A stretch of 64,000 bases of DNA, taken from positions 1 through 64,000 of the forward strand of contig JAEOAD010002238.1 of assembly GCA_036365145.1 (NCBI GenBank). Direction: 5' to 3'. The stretch's first letter is position 1. Each line of letters starts with the position of its first letter. Below are positions 53,906-64,000 of this stretch, piece after piece. The notes beneath the pieces were generated by a model. It had not been told where the DNA came from, did not search any database, and saw only the letters and a program-made list of their open reading frames with translations. A program made the translations under genes and the position numbers. The stretch is from Orientallactaga sibirica. Taxonomy: Eukaryota; Chordata; Mammalia; Rodentia; Dipodidae.

Positions 53906-55491
53906 CCTTGCTCAACCATGTTTATTGTTGCTCTATTCATAGTAGCTAGGAAATGGAACCAGCCTAGATGTCCCTCAACTGATGAGTGGATAATGAATAT
54001 GTAGCACATTTATACAATGGAGTTCTACTCAACAGTAAAGAAAAATGAAATTGTGAAATTTAAGGAAAATGGATGGATCTGGAAAGCATTATACTTAGTG
54101 AGGTATCCCAGACCCAGAAAGCCAAATGTCATATGTTCTCTCTCATATATGGTTCCTACCTACAAATGATTGGACTTCTATGTGAGTTGGAATAAAACTC
54201 AATAATAGAGACCGATAAGGTAGAAAGGGGATATAAAGAGAATATAAAGGGAGGGATGGGGGACTTAATGGAATGATAATGTACATATTTAAGTGGAAGA
54301 ACAGATTGATGGGAGTAGAAAGACCTAAGTGAAGTCAGGGGAAGATACTGAGTAAAGGAAAGATGGGGGAAGTCTAATCAAAATCCAAGAGGGTATGAGT
54401 AAGTCATATGGAAACCTACTTTTTTCAACAACAGAATGCCCAGAAGCCATAGATTGTTACTAGAAAATTTTCATTGCCAGGGATAGAATACCTTCCAATG
54501 AGTTGTTGGCCAGGGAGGTCCCTGACACCCCCAGAACATTACAGGCCATTGCCAAGGCTCTTGGTTTCCCACCAGAAATACATGGCAAGGCCCTATTGCT
54601 GAAGACTCCACATACTTGGAGCTACATGGTCACAGAGAAATCCTGCTGGAGCTGAGCTGAAAACCTCCTCCACGTAGACTAGCTGACAGAAAGCTGAAAA
54701 AAGCTACATTGCATGTAGATCAAGGGGAGAGAGAGAAATCACCAGTGGTAATACTCAATAGTGCACACGGAAAACCTTTAAATTTGGCCAGCCAGGCCAA
54801 ATGAGCCAACAGGTGCAATAATGGCATGTCCATTATGGGAGAAACCAGCTGCTCTCTAATTGGATTGGAAGCCCGCTCCATGGAAAGGAATGCATACCTG
54901 ATAATGAAAACCTACGATAGGTTAGTCAGGAGCCCTAGGGGAGTAAAGTCTGCTTCTGTCTGGCTAAATGTATATAGTATGCTCACCAAACTGCCCAGTA
55001 AGCACTTCTCTTAATTTCACACTCATATATTAATGCTACTCTCACTTTTGGCTAGAGAAACTTCTCTATTCAGATGGTGGTGACCTTGGGATGACTCAGA
55101 AGGCACCTTAGTGCTGAGAAGTGACAGAGGAGTGCTTAGACTGAAATATCTCTATGACACTTTCCAAGGCTCAGGGTAAATTGAGGAAGAGGTGGTGGAA
55201 AGAATGCAAGAGCTAAAGGAAGGGTAGGACTCCTTACAAAGCGCTCCTCCAGACACAAAATGGCCTGGATATCCATGACCTCACATTACCTGACACTACT
55301 TACATAAGACCATCATAAGGAGGAAATGATGATGACATTAAAATAAAAGAGAGACTGACTGAGAGGGGGAGGGCCATGATAGAGTGGAGTTTCAAAGGGG
55401 AAACTAGGGGAGGGAGGGAATTACCATGGGTTATTGCCTATAATTATGGAATTTGTCAAAAAAACTAATTTTCTTTAAAAAGTCACATCAG

Positions 55492-55668
55492 AAGCTGAAG
55501 AGATGGCTTAGTGATTAATGCACTTCCCTGCAAAACCTAAGGACCCAGGTTCAGTTCCCCAGTAGCCACCACACAGTGGTGCTTATGTCTAGAATTCATT
55601 TGCAGTGGCTAGAGACCCTAGCACACCCATTCTCATTCTCATTCTCTCTCTTGTAATAAATAAAGCTA
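55492..55668 (+). mobile_element. tRNA-derived SINE, short form
   Basis: GAAGCTGAAGAGATGGCTTAG head, CAGGTTCAGTTCCCC box B-like and a TGTAATAAATAAAGC tail. Confidence 0.9.
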
Positions 55669-56692
55669 TTATATATTTTTTAAAGTTTACAAAGTTACAT
55701 CAGAAATGTACTACAATAAAAAAATGTGCTTCTGAGGTGAAATGTAGCCCTATTATCTGACAATGTCAGAGAAAGTAAATATTCTGATGGAAGTTGCTTG
55801 GATAATAAGCCAAACCCACCTAAGAGGTTCACTGCTGCATATAGATCTGACTGCCACCTCAGAAGGAAAGCCCAAGTAGCACCCAGGGCTCACCAGCACC
55901 ACTGAGAGTAAGGATGGCCAGCTTCACAGAACAGTCAGGCTGTGTCATTGAAATTCATCCTTTACTTTATGATATAGAGCTTCAAAAGTTTATGAATGTT
56001 GATTAATTCCCAGGCCAGTCTACAAAAGCCTATATAACCCATACAATGTCTACCATATATAAGTAGCTTATCAATCATATTTAATTTTTCTTATAATGGG
56101 CTCTATAAAAATATCTTAAGAGCTCCAATTGAAGATCCTCTCTTGTCTCACTCCCCTCACATAACAAATACTCAGTGTCCCAGGTGTTTATTACCTCTGT
56201 GTATCAATCTAAGGAGAATACAAATCTCAAACCTTATCAGCAAGAACACCAGAGGGAAGGGAGCCAAGAAGTGGTGTGTGCTCCATATGGTATCAAATGT
56301 GAGCTCCATCAATGACTCCTGCCCAGCATTTCTGCCTTTTCACATAAAGTCCAGGGCTAAAGAAATGGCCAAAGACAGGAAAGTTTGGTAGAACTTTCCT
56401 GAGTCATGGAGCTCTACATGTTCCAGGCAGAAGAGAGGAGCTAGAAAAAGCACAATTTAACACCACAATCCTGTCATTCAAAATGAAGATTCTTCATGTG
56501 TTCAGCTTCTATCTACCCTAGGAAATAATAGAGTGTGCTCAACTTGCACCTGAGAATCAGCATAAGAGCACAAGCTCTGGAGGTAAGCAGTCATGGCTTT
56601 GAAACCTGACTCTACTTTGAACAAAGAGCTATCTGTGCCTCTCTTACTCTAGAGGGCTTACTGCAAAGGACAGAAATGCATAAAAAGAAGTT
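55669..56692. other. About 1 kb without recognised features
   Basis: Unique-looking on both strands. An 82-codon ORF (56143-56391) has no recognisable domain, and I do not call it a gene. Confidence 0.4.
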
Positions 56693-56694
56693 TA

Positions 56695-56945
56695 GGGCTG
56701 GAGAAATGGCTTAGAAGTTAAGGAGCTTGCCTTCAAAGTCTAAGAACCGATGTTCAACTCCTGAGACCCCACATAAGCCAGCTGCACAAGGTGATGCATG
56801 CACAAAGTCACACATGTGTACAAGGTGGCACACATGTCTGGAGTTTGATTGTAGTGGCCAGAGGCCCTGGTGTGTCAATTCTCCCTTGCTCCCTACCCCC
56901 TCTCTCTCACTCTTTCATACAAATATATACATAATTTTGTTAAAA
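56695..56945 (+). mobile_element. tRNA-derived SINE, middle-insert form
   Basis: GGGCTGGAGAAATGGCTTAG head, GGTGATGCATGCACAAAGTC insert and a CTCTCACTCTTTCATAC tail. Confidence 0.9.
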
Positions 56946-57504
56946 AATAGTTTAACACTTACTGAAGTGGGCATTACTTAATGTAAATCCCATTCTCCTC
57001 ACCCTTTTGGTGAGTCATAACTTTGTCATGAGTCTATTGGTACCTAAGGTACATCTTTGAGGCTACAGGTCAGAAACCCAGATAGGATGAGATTGGCTGT
57101 GACCATAATGAGGCCTGGACAACACTGAAGGTAATGATTACTGTATAAGCTTTGTTGCAGGTCTCAATCCCTCATTCCCTACTTCTCTCTTCATCTCCCC
57201 CCTCATGATCATGAGATTAATGTGAAAATGTCCACTCTTCCTTGCAAGGGAAATGCATAAGTACATGAAACTAAAAAAATAAGAGAAACTAGAACTCATC
57301 AATATGGCACAAATACTGAATGCAATATCAACCTCTACTTTTCAACCATGTAGGTATCTCAGTTTTCACCATCTGGTACAAGGAGTAAAGTACAAAGCTT
57401 CCTGTTTAAAGAATATTACTGAGCTATCACCTACAATTTAAAATGTTAGAAATTTTAAGAGTGATATCAAGTACTAGGTAAGTAAATGATCTAATTTTTT
57501 TCAG
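56946..57504. other. Stretch without recognised features
   Basis: Unique-looking; no gene. Confidence 0.35.
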
Positions 57505-57543
57505 GTACATGCATCTGCAGTTCATTTATAGCTGCATCAATGT

Positions 57544-57618
<75 letters not shown>

Positions 57619-57632
57619 AAATAAATAAAAAT
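57505..57632 (+). mobile_element. 5'-truncated tRNA-SINE with (TC)n(TG)n tail
   Basis: TGCATCTGCAGTTCATTTATAGC, then (TC)n (57550-57576), (TG)n (57577-57614) and AAATAAATAAAAATC. Confidence 0.85.
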
Positions 57633-57637
57633 CTATT

Positions 57638-57805
57638 CAGGGGCAGGGAACATGGCTCGACTGTTAGAGGTACTTGCTTACAAAGCCTTCCAGCCTCAGT
57701 TCAATTCTCAATCCACCCTGAGACACAAAAATTGCACATGTGTCTGATGTTCATTTACACTGGCAAGAGGCCCTGGCATGCATGTGCATATAAATAATGA
57801 AAACT
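57638..57805 (+). mobile_element. Diverged tRNA-derived SINE
   Basis: GGGGCAGGGAACATGGCTCG head, CAGTTCAATTCTCAATCC and CAAGAGGCCCTGGCATGC. Confidence 0.82.
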
Positions 57806-57827
57806 TAAGCATATTTTAATATCTGAA

Positions 57828-57961
57828 GTACTGGCTCATGCTTTCAACCCCAGCACTCAGGAGCCTAAGGTTGGAGAATTACTGTGAGTTTGATGCCAGC
57901 CTGGGGTATAGAGTGAGTTCCAGGTTGGCCTAGGCTAGAATGAGACCTAACCTTAAAACAA

Positions 57962-58005
<44 letters not shown>
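57828..58005 (+). mobile_element. B1-like SINE with (CA)n tail
   Basis: CTGGCTCATGCTTTCAACCCC, CACTCAGGAGCCTAAGGTTGG and GTGAGTTCCAGGTTGGCC; then (CA)n at 57966-57998 and TATATATA. Confidence 0.85.
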
Positions 58006-58007
<2 letters not shown>

Positions 58008-59219
58008 TTAAAAATGCAAAATAATATATTACTGTTTGGTATTACTTAATTGTTAGCATTGTCCTAACTTGTCATTTTAAACCACATAAAAAGAAGAAAT
58101 TAAAATGGACTCAATCAAATTATTGTGGCCAAAATGGAGCATTTATCAATGTCAGTGCTGACGGAAATAACCACACAAAAAAAGTGGATGGATTAAAGAG
58201 AACCTAGTTTAATTCTTGTGTTAATTTTTAAAAGCCTAGGCCTGGGTGTCTAAGGGAAGACACACAGTGGCAGTAGAAAAACTACCCAAACATATAAATG
58301 TTGTCATCAGAAGGAAATTGTTTTCTTAGTTATATACATGATTTCAAATTATGAAGGCAAATTTATCGAAAACATTTCTTTGATTAGTATACAAAACAGT
58401 CTACTTTCTACAGGATGTAGGAATGCACTATTTTGATCTACCTATTAAAGTTAATAAAGAATTATCATTAAAATTATTAACATGAAAACAATATCCTAAC
58501 TTGACCTAAAAAGAATATTGGATGATTCACATCCTTTCCATAAGTTATAAGTGTGATTGGGAATATTAACTATTATTTAACTACAAATATTTGGAACAGT
58601 AATTTTAATGCCTCACACGTGTGTGTGTGTGTGTGGTTTCAATGACAAGAAAAAAGAACTTGGCAAAAGTGAAGAATGTATTTTATTTCAATACATAACA
58701 TTGAACTACAAATATTTGACAAATGAACAAAATCTACCATTTTTTTAACTTGACCAACACAATCTCTCCCAAGCCTACAACCCCTCAGGCAGCTCTGGGA
58801 GAGAGAATCCTATAAAGGGCACTTTTGAGGAGACAGCACCACTCATAGTCCCACCACCTCCCCTGGCCTCTGGAGGGATCAGCTAATCCCCAACATGTAG
58901 AATCGCTTGTGTTTCAGGTTTTCTAAACCAAGAAAAATGTGTTTCCCAGGGGCACAGATAACAAAATGAGTTATCAGATGAGTCTTAGAAAAGATTCCCT
59001 TCAGAGGGAAATGGCTAAACAGGTGCTTTGTACACAATAGCCACCCAGACTGCAAGTCATCTCAGAGGAGAAATGTAAGTGGACTCCCAACAACTACTGC
59101 AATTTTCTTATGCTGCTGGACAACTTTGTTTAAATTTTAAATTTCCAAAGACAAATTCATTTGTACAGAAAACCAACAGTTTTGAGTTTAAATGTTAAAT
59201 GTCCGTAGAAAATGCAATG
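58006..59219. other. About 1.2 kb without recognised repeats
   Basis: AT-rich. A short (GT)n lies at 58618-58635. No coding potential was recognised. Confidence 0.4.
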
Positions 59220-59234
59220 TTTTGTTAATGCAAT

Positions 59235-59563
59235 GTTTAGAGGTGAGCTTTGGGGAACTGATGGTATCATGAGAACTGTGACCTAACCAGTAGATTTACT
59301 CACTGATTCATAATCTGATGGGATTATGGGGAGTCAGTGGTAGAGCCTAGTGGGAGGAAGTAGGTCAGTGGGGACATGCCCTTGAGATGTATATAGCTTC
59401 CTAGCTGTCCCTCTAAAATGCCCTTCTGCCATGAGCTACTGCCTCACCACAGGTCTAGAAACATGAAACCAAGTGAATGTGAATGGAAACATTAGAAATC
59501 ATCTTCCTCCCTTTGATTTGTTTCAAGTATTCACTAATGGTGACAAAAAGTGACTAACACATA
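59235..59563 (+). mobile_element. Possible ancient MaLR-type LTR fragment
   Basis: AGGTGAGCTTTGGGGAACTG, GATTCATAATCTGATGGG, GGAGGAAGTAGGTCAGTGGGG, CTGCCTCACCACAGG and a terminal AGTGACTAACACA have the layout of old mammalian MaLR LTRs. The family is from memory and uncertain. Confidence 0.4.
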
Positions 59564-59734
59564 TGGTTTACTATATGGGACAGTAGGTTCAAGATGGCAA
59601 CAGAAAAGTTCTTGTCTGAGAAAGAGTAGTAGACACACCTGCCTCTCTCTCCACTAGAAGGGAAGAAAGACCTCTAGGAACAGACCACAAGTACTGCCCA
59701 TCAAAGCCAGCAGTTCTCCCTTGAAAATTGATCT

Positions 59735-59885
59735 TAACCAGGCATTGTGTGCACACCTTTAAGCCCAGCACTTGGAAGGCAGAGGTAAGAGGATGGTATT
59801 GGTGTGAGTTGAAGGCCAACCTGGGATTACAGAGTGAGTTCCAGGACATCCTGGGCTAGAGACAGACCCTACCTCTGAAAAAAAT
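59735..59885 (+). mobile_element. B1-like SINE
   Basis: AACCAGGCATTGTGTGCACACC, TTTAAGCCCAGCACTTGGAAGG and GACCCTACCTCTGAAAAAAA. Confidence 0.92.
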
Positions 59886-59990
59886 TCTTAAACAATCCTC
59901 TAGGTATCAAAATATTGGATACATATATGAAGGCATAAAGACAATAAGACTCTACCTAAATTTTATTGTACAAACCAAGGGCTTCAACAG

Positions 59991-59995
<5 letters not shown>

Positions 59996-60042
<47 letters not shown>
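59996..60042 (+). repeat. (TG)n microsatellite
   Basis: About 45 bp of uninterrupted GT units. Confidence 0.95.
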
Positions 60043-60044
<2 letters not shown>

Positions 60045-60103
60045 ATGTATGTGTGATATTTTTTAAAGATACATAAGAATGTGTTAGGAGCTATATACTA
60101 TGG

Positions 60104-60295
60104 GGACTGGGGAGATGGCTCAGCAGTTAAAGGACACTTGCATACAAAGTCTGCTGACACATGGTTAGATCCCCCAGTACCCACATGAAACCAAAAGCAC
60201 AATGTGGCACACATATCTGGAGTCTGTTTGCAGGTATGAGACCTGAGAGAACCCACACTCTCTTTATCTGTCAAATAAATAAATATAAAATAAAG
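60104..60295 (+). mobile_element. tRNA-derived SINE, short form
   Basis: GGGGACTGGGGAGATGGCTCAG head, GGTTAGATCCCCC and a TCAAATAAATAAATATAAAA tail. Confidence 0.9.
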
Positions 60296-60399
60296 AGCTT
60301 TACTATATATGTGGAGTGAAGGATATCTGTGTGTCTTGCCTTCATAATCCTTCACAAGATTTTTTTTTAAATCAAATGTTTATTTTTCAATGAAATCTA

Positions 60400-60710
60400 A
60401 TTTTTTATGGGAAGAAAGATTTATTTTTCCTCACAGTTCAGAAAATCTTGGTCCATCATGTGGGTCAGGAATGGCAGATCATGTGTGACACAGAGGCTCC
60501 TCACAACAGACCAGGAAGCAGGTAGTGAGAATATTACCAGGGGTGGAGATAACCTTCAAAGCCCTATCTGTCAGCTAGTCCCACTTCATAAAGGTTCCAC
60601 AAACTTCCCAAAGCTGTGCCACAAGCCAGGTAACAATACTCAAAACATGAACCCATGGGACACATTTCAGATTCACAGTAGAGCAACCATCTTCTCAAAA
60701 TCCACTCTTA
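60400..60710 (+). repeat. Possible interspersed repeat, family uncertain
   Basis: AAAGATTTATTTTTCCTCACAG, GGTCCATCATGTGGGTCAGG and ACCAGGAAGCAGGTAGTGAG resemble the interior of a rodent repeat also sampled at 23268 and 45590. A 139-codon frame (60407-60826) crosses it with no domain. Confidence 0.35.
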
Positions 60711-60839
60711 CAGTTATCCAGGCTGCAAACTGGTGTCATGATTTTTATAAGTTTACCTACCAGGGTATGGAAGATAGAGGTATGGAAGATAGAGATATGC
60801 TGAACATACAATATATGCTTGTGTAAAAATATCAAAATA

Positions 60840-61929
60840 AGTTCACCTAATTTGGTACTTTCATTTTAAAACCCATTTATTAAATACTTATTTAATTTAC
60901 TTATGAATAGGGAAAAGCTGATAACCTGCTGTCATCCTTTTTGTCTCAAAAAGACACTTCAAAGCACAACAGACACCACTACTTAGCAAAGACAGTCGGG
61001 AGAGTATAAGCCAGCACAGGATCACAGTTGAGGAACTATTGCTTGTTTAAGACAGGGTATGGCTATGTTTCCAGGCTGCCTTAGCTTGTGGTCCTCCTTA
61101 TTGTGGAATTTCAGACCTGACCCAGCACAGATCTACATGTAATATCAATGTCTTGTAATCCAAATTGACATTTCCTCATGGCAATTTTTTTAAATGAAAA
61201 GCGATATGATTTCTGACTTGTAGTTTTAACAGTGGTCATTTCTCTTTTATCCCTATATTATTTTCCATCTCATATAATGAAAAGCCACAAACAAACCACT
61301 CACTCTTCTTTTAAAATACAAATGGTCCTGTTGGCTTTAAATTTGTGTCGTTGTGGGGGGCTAGGTGGTACTTGGAGCTAGGTGGTTATAACAATGAACA
61401 AACACTGGCGCTCTTAGCTTGACAGACTAACATGCATTACACAGTGGTTACACAGTTTAAACATAAACAAGCATTCTGAACGCATATGACTAAATCAAAA
61501 AATTGAACAGTGAAAAGTTACAAGTCCGTTTTTCATTATCATTGGTGTATTCTGTATATATGCACATGTATATTCTCAAGGACTGCTCTATTAAAATCAA
61601 CTTGATTCTCTTACATACATGGATCTATGCTGAAAGGCCCTTTTCCCAGAACCAGGGCTGGAGGACATGCATCAAAGAAAGTTACCCCCAAAGTCATGTA
61701 CCCAAAACATGAAGTCTAGAATATAGGGAACAAGCCCTGTGAGGAGAGGAAGAGTTAGAGGAGAAAGGCTGGTGTGTGACAGCAGCTAGGGATCAAGCTT
61801 GGAGATGAACCTTGGGGGAGATTGCCTCCCAGGGGGACTTCCTGCAGTGCACAATCTCTGACCTCCGACAGGCAGGGTGGATGGCACTAGTGGTGAGGAG
61901 GTAGCACTGGAATTCATTTTCCTGTGCTT
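60840..61929. other. About 1.1 kb without recognised features
   Basis: AT-rich, unique-looking. Neither strand gave a supportable gene. Confidence 0.4.
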
Positions 61930-64000
61930 CTATCCAGCAGGATGGCAGAGGAGGCAGCTTGGCAGTCTGCTTGAAGAATATTTGTTCCGGGAAACAGTGG
62001 AAAAGTGGAAAAGCAGGAGACAGCCAAAATCCCACTGTGGAGCTTGCAGCCCGATGAGCTGGCAGCCCAATCCACAGCAGCCCTGAGCCTCCGCCCACAG
62101 GAGCCACTGCACCCCGAGCCTCTAGGCATGCCAAGCAGCACCAATAGAGTCCAAACAAGGGGACTTTACGACCTCATCAGTCTCCTTGCAGAGCCCAGAA
62201 ATCTAAAAATAAAAGTCTGCTGAGCTACTGGAAGAGATACAGGGGAACAGTGTGAGCAACTACAGGCTTCCCGAACTCACCCATCCCCCAAACATCAGAA
62301 CCACGAACCAGCATTCAGCTCCCAGTGGCAGTGCATCCAGCACAACGAACCAAGCTCAAGCTCCACACCACACCACCAGCAGCGCCTGCAGCACAACTGA
62401 GCCCAGCGCATCCAGCACGTCTGTTGGATATTGCTTTTATTATGTTGAGATATGGTCCCTCCATACCTATCTTCTCCAGTCTTTTAATCATAATGTGATG
62501 TTGAATCTTGTTGAAGGCCTTTTCTTGATCTATGGAGATGACCATGTGGTTCCTGACTTTGAGACTGTTCATGTGATGTATTATGTTTATTGATTCCACA
62601 TATTTAACCAACCCTGCATGCCTGGGATAAAACCTACTGACAGCATAGATGCTGCTTTTGATGTGTTCTTGAATTAGGTTTGCGAGAATTTTATGTTTAA
62701 GTTCATCAGTGATATCAGTCTGCAGTTCTTTTTTATCCATCTGAGTTTGGTATTAGTGTAATGCTGCCTTCATAGGAGGACTCAGGAAGTGTTCCTTACT
62801 TTACAGTGTTGTGGAATAACTTAAGAAAAAACAATGCCTTTAATTCTTCAATGAAGGCTAGATAGAATTAAGCAGTGAAACCATCTGGACCTGCACTTTT
62901 TTTCCCATGGGGAGCCTTTTAATTACAGCTCCTATCTCATTTGATGTTATGCCTCCATTCAGGTAGTTTGTCCTGTCTGGGTTTAGTTTTGGTAGGTGGC
63001 ATGAGTGAAGGGATTCATCCATTTCTTTCAGGTTTTCCAATTTTGTGGCTCCTATTCTGGACCAGCTTGAGTTGCTGACATACCTGGTAGGCAACTCATG
63101 GCTCAGACATTAGGGATGGAGTGATTTGGGGGAGAGAGGATAAGGAGGCGGAGGGAAAACAAACACAAAACTGAATCAAAATTGAACTGGTACCACAGAA
63201 AACTATCCCTGGAGACACAATAAAAGATATAACCCTCAACAGGAGTATGGGGGAAGTACCTGAAAAGAAAGGCCATGGAGAGAGTGGGATGAAGTCTAAC
63301 TTTAAATTTTTATTGTTGTTGCTTCTGGCCTATAACTCCCAGTACCAGAAATTGGTTGCTTTCCACAATTAGCTGTTGATCAGTCAGAACTTTGAGGTTC
63401 CCAAAACAAGACAGGTTTCTGTAAAAGCCATTGGATACCCACCAGAGGCAAAAGGTAAGATCCTATTGCTAAAGACCCTATTGCTGCTGACTCAGAGATG
63501 CAGAGACCTAGCTGCAATCTGGAAGAGAGCCAGTTCCCAGATAGTTAGCCTGCCTGGAGCTTGAGAGTGCTACATGAGCTACTGGAGGAAAGTGGCCAAC
63601 AATGAGCTGAGCAACCAGAGGTCTAAGCTACTCAGATGTAAACACCCTGATGGGATGTACACAGCAGTGCAATAGTGGCACACAGCCTTGGTGGGTAACC
63701 AATAGCTTTCTGATTGGCTAAGTGATCCACACAGTGTAGAGGAACCCATATCTGGAATTAGGAACTAGATCAGAATCCTATGGAGACAAATATTATGTTC
63801 TCCAGTGTCCAGCTCTCACTAGTCTTTGGCTAACAGAGGGGATACATATAACAAATTCCCCTAAGTTAACAATGCTTATCCCATTTAATGTATGCTGACT
63901 CACTCTGTTGGAGAATCTCTTCTTCTTCTTCAGAAGATAGTGAGGCCTCAGGAGCTAAACTGTACATCACACTTTTACCAAGCCACAGATGTAACCACAG
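61930..64000 (+). mobile_element. Rearranged L1: 5'UTR-like, inverted RT segment, then 3'UTR
   Basis: The 61930-62424 segment is GC-richer and begins with AGGATGGCAG, like the leaders of the other L1s. 62425-63080 is ORF2 on the opposite strand. 63100-64000 is a plus-strand L1 3'UTR (TATAACTCCCAGTACCAG and CCACAATTAGCTGTTGATC align with 13021-13075) running off the window. Confidence 0.7.
62425..63080 (-). pseudogene. Inverted L1 ORF2 segment (linker to RT)
   Basis: Complement translation contains PKLNPDRTNYLNGGIT (linker), ILANLIQEHIKSSI, VESINIIHHMNSLKVRNHMV, ISIDQEKAFNKIQHHIMIK and PYLNIIKAI, the same order as RT entry in the other L1s. Frameshifts lie between the two readable parts (63094-62858 and 62740 onwards). 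GTRQGC and FADD are not reached. Confidence 0.88.

Larger units (their letters stand above)
50940..54170 (+). pseudogene. Old L1 ORF2 remnant
   Basis: Endonuclease start TINIYGLNTPTKRHRF-like (about 50965-51010), QDPSICCF (51030-51056), INIYSPN-like (51270) and GDFNSPL (51363-51383). The linker is readable to IQEVIKKK (52300-52323). A SINE follows, then the C-terminal RT/thumb region resumes at [19 protein letters not shown] (52583-52630). The end runs through DEW-like and W-rich motifs to about 54170. The FADD region is absent. Confidence 0.85.
49720..55485 (+). mobile_element. Older-family L1, plus strand, with RT core deleted
   Basis: It carries ORF1 remnants (49903-50880), ORF2 remnants (about 50940-54170) and a 3'UTR (to 55485) that matches the minus-strand fragment at 15183-16400. 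Many stops and frameshifts. A SINE at 52330-52525 sits where about 1 kb of RT is missing. Confidence 0.88.

Noticed and set aside
56143..56391. 82-codon ORF in a repeat-poor stretch
   Set aside because: Length is within chance expectation. No signal peptide, domain, promoter or splice context was seen.
60407..60826. 139-codon ORF
   Set aside because: No domain, atypical composition, overlaps a probable interspersed repeat and has no gene context.

Overview
This window looks like non-genic, repeat-saturated nuclear DNA from a rodent. There is no supportable host protein-coding gene, no functional structural RNA gene, no CRISPR array and nothing bacterial. Three things point to a rodent: L1 retrotransposons coding for typical ORF1p and ORF2p; dozens of tRNA-derived SINEs that start with a GGCTGGAGAGATGGCT-type head and end in CT-rich then AAATAAATAAA tails; and B1-like 7SL-derived SINEs with rodent-type bodies. 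The exact SINE consensus and the large L1 5' monomers differ from mouse and rat. I suspect a dipodid (jerboa-like) rodent, but that is inference from memory of repeat sequences and is not proven here.

Layout. 1-4315: a 5'-complete young-family L1 on the minus strand (L1-A), cut by the left window edge inside reverse transcriptase. 4316-6560: SINEs, a B1 piece and a TTCC microsatellite. 6566-14010: a nearly full-length plus-strand L1 (L1-B). 14016-15180: B1 and tRNA SINEs. 15183-17305: an older minus-strand L1 3' fragment. 17310-31690: a dense SINE field with an AT-rich low-complexity block, an apparent SINE/L1 chimera (21528-22087) and an ERVL-MaLR-like solo LTR. 31692-39215: a third nearly full-length plus-strand L1 (L1-C). 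It sits between the two copies of a roughly 1.8 kb direct duplication (29244-31077 and 41034-42822). 42823-47430: more SINEs, including a nested pair with a clear target-site duplication, then about 1.1 kb without recognised repeats. 47435-49390: a minus-strand young L1 3' end. 49720-55485: an older plus-strand L1 with a large RT deletion. 55490-61900: the least repeat-rich part. 61930-64000: a rearranged L1 with an inverted RT segment.

How it works together. The L1s are the source of reverse transcriptase and endonuclease and the SINEs are the parasites that use that machinery. Every L1 here is broken by stops, frameshifts, truncation or deletion, so none is expected to be autonomous. The most informative features are historical. 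Two full-length L1s share the same nonsense codon at ORF2 codon 79. One L1 has a 36-base patch copied from its own 3' half into its RT. One SINE is fused to an L1 3' end and flanked by a plausible common target-site duplication. The L1 5'UTRs combine a conserved leader carrying a YY1-like site with internal tandem monomers of two different types.
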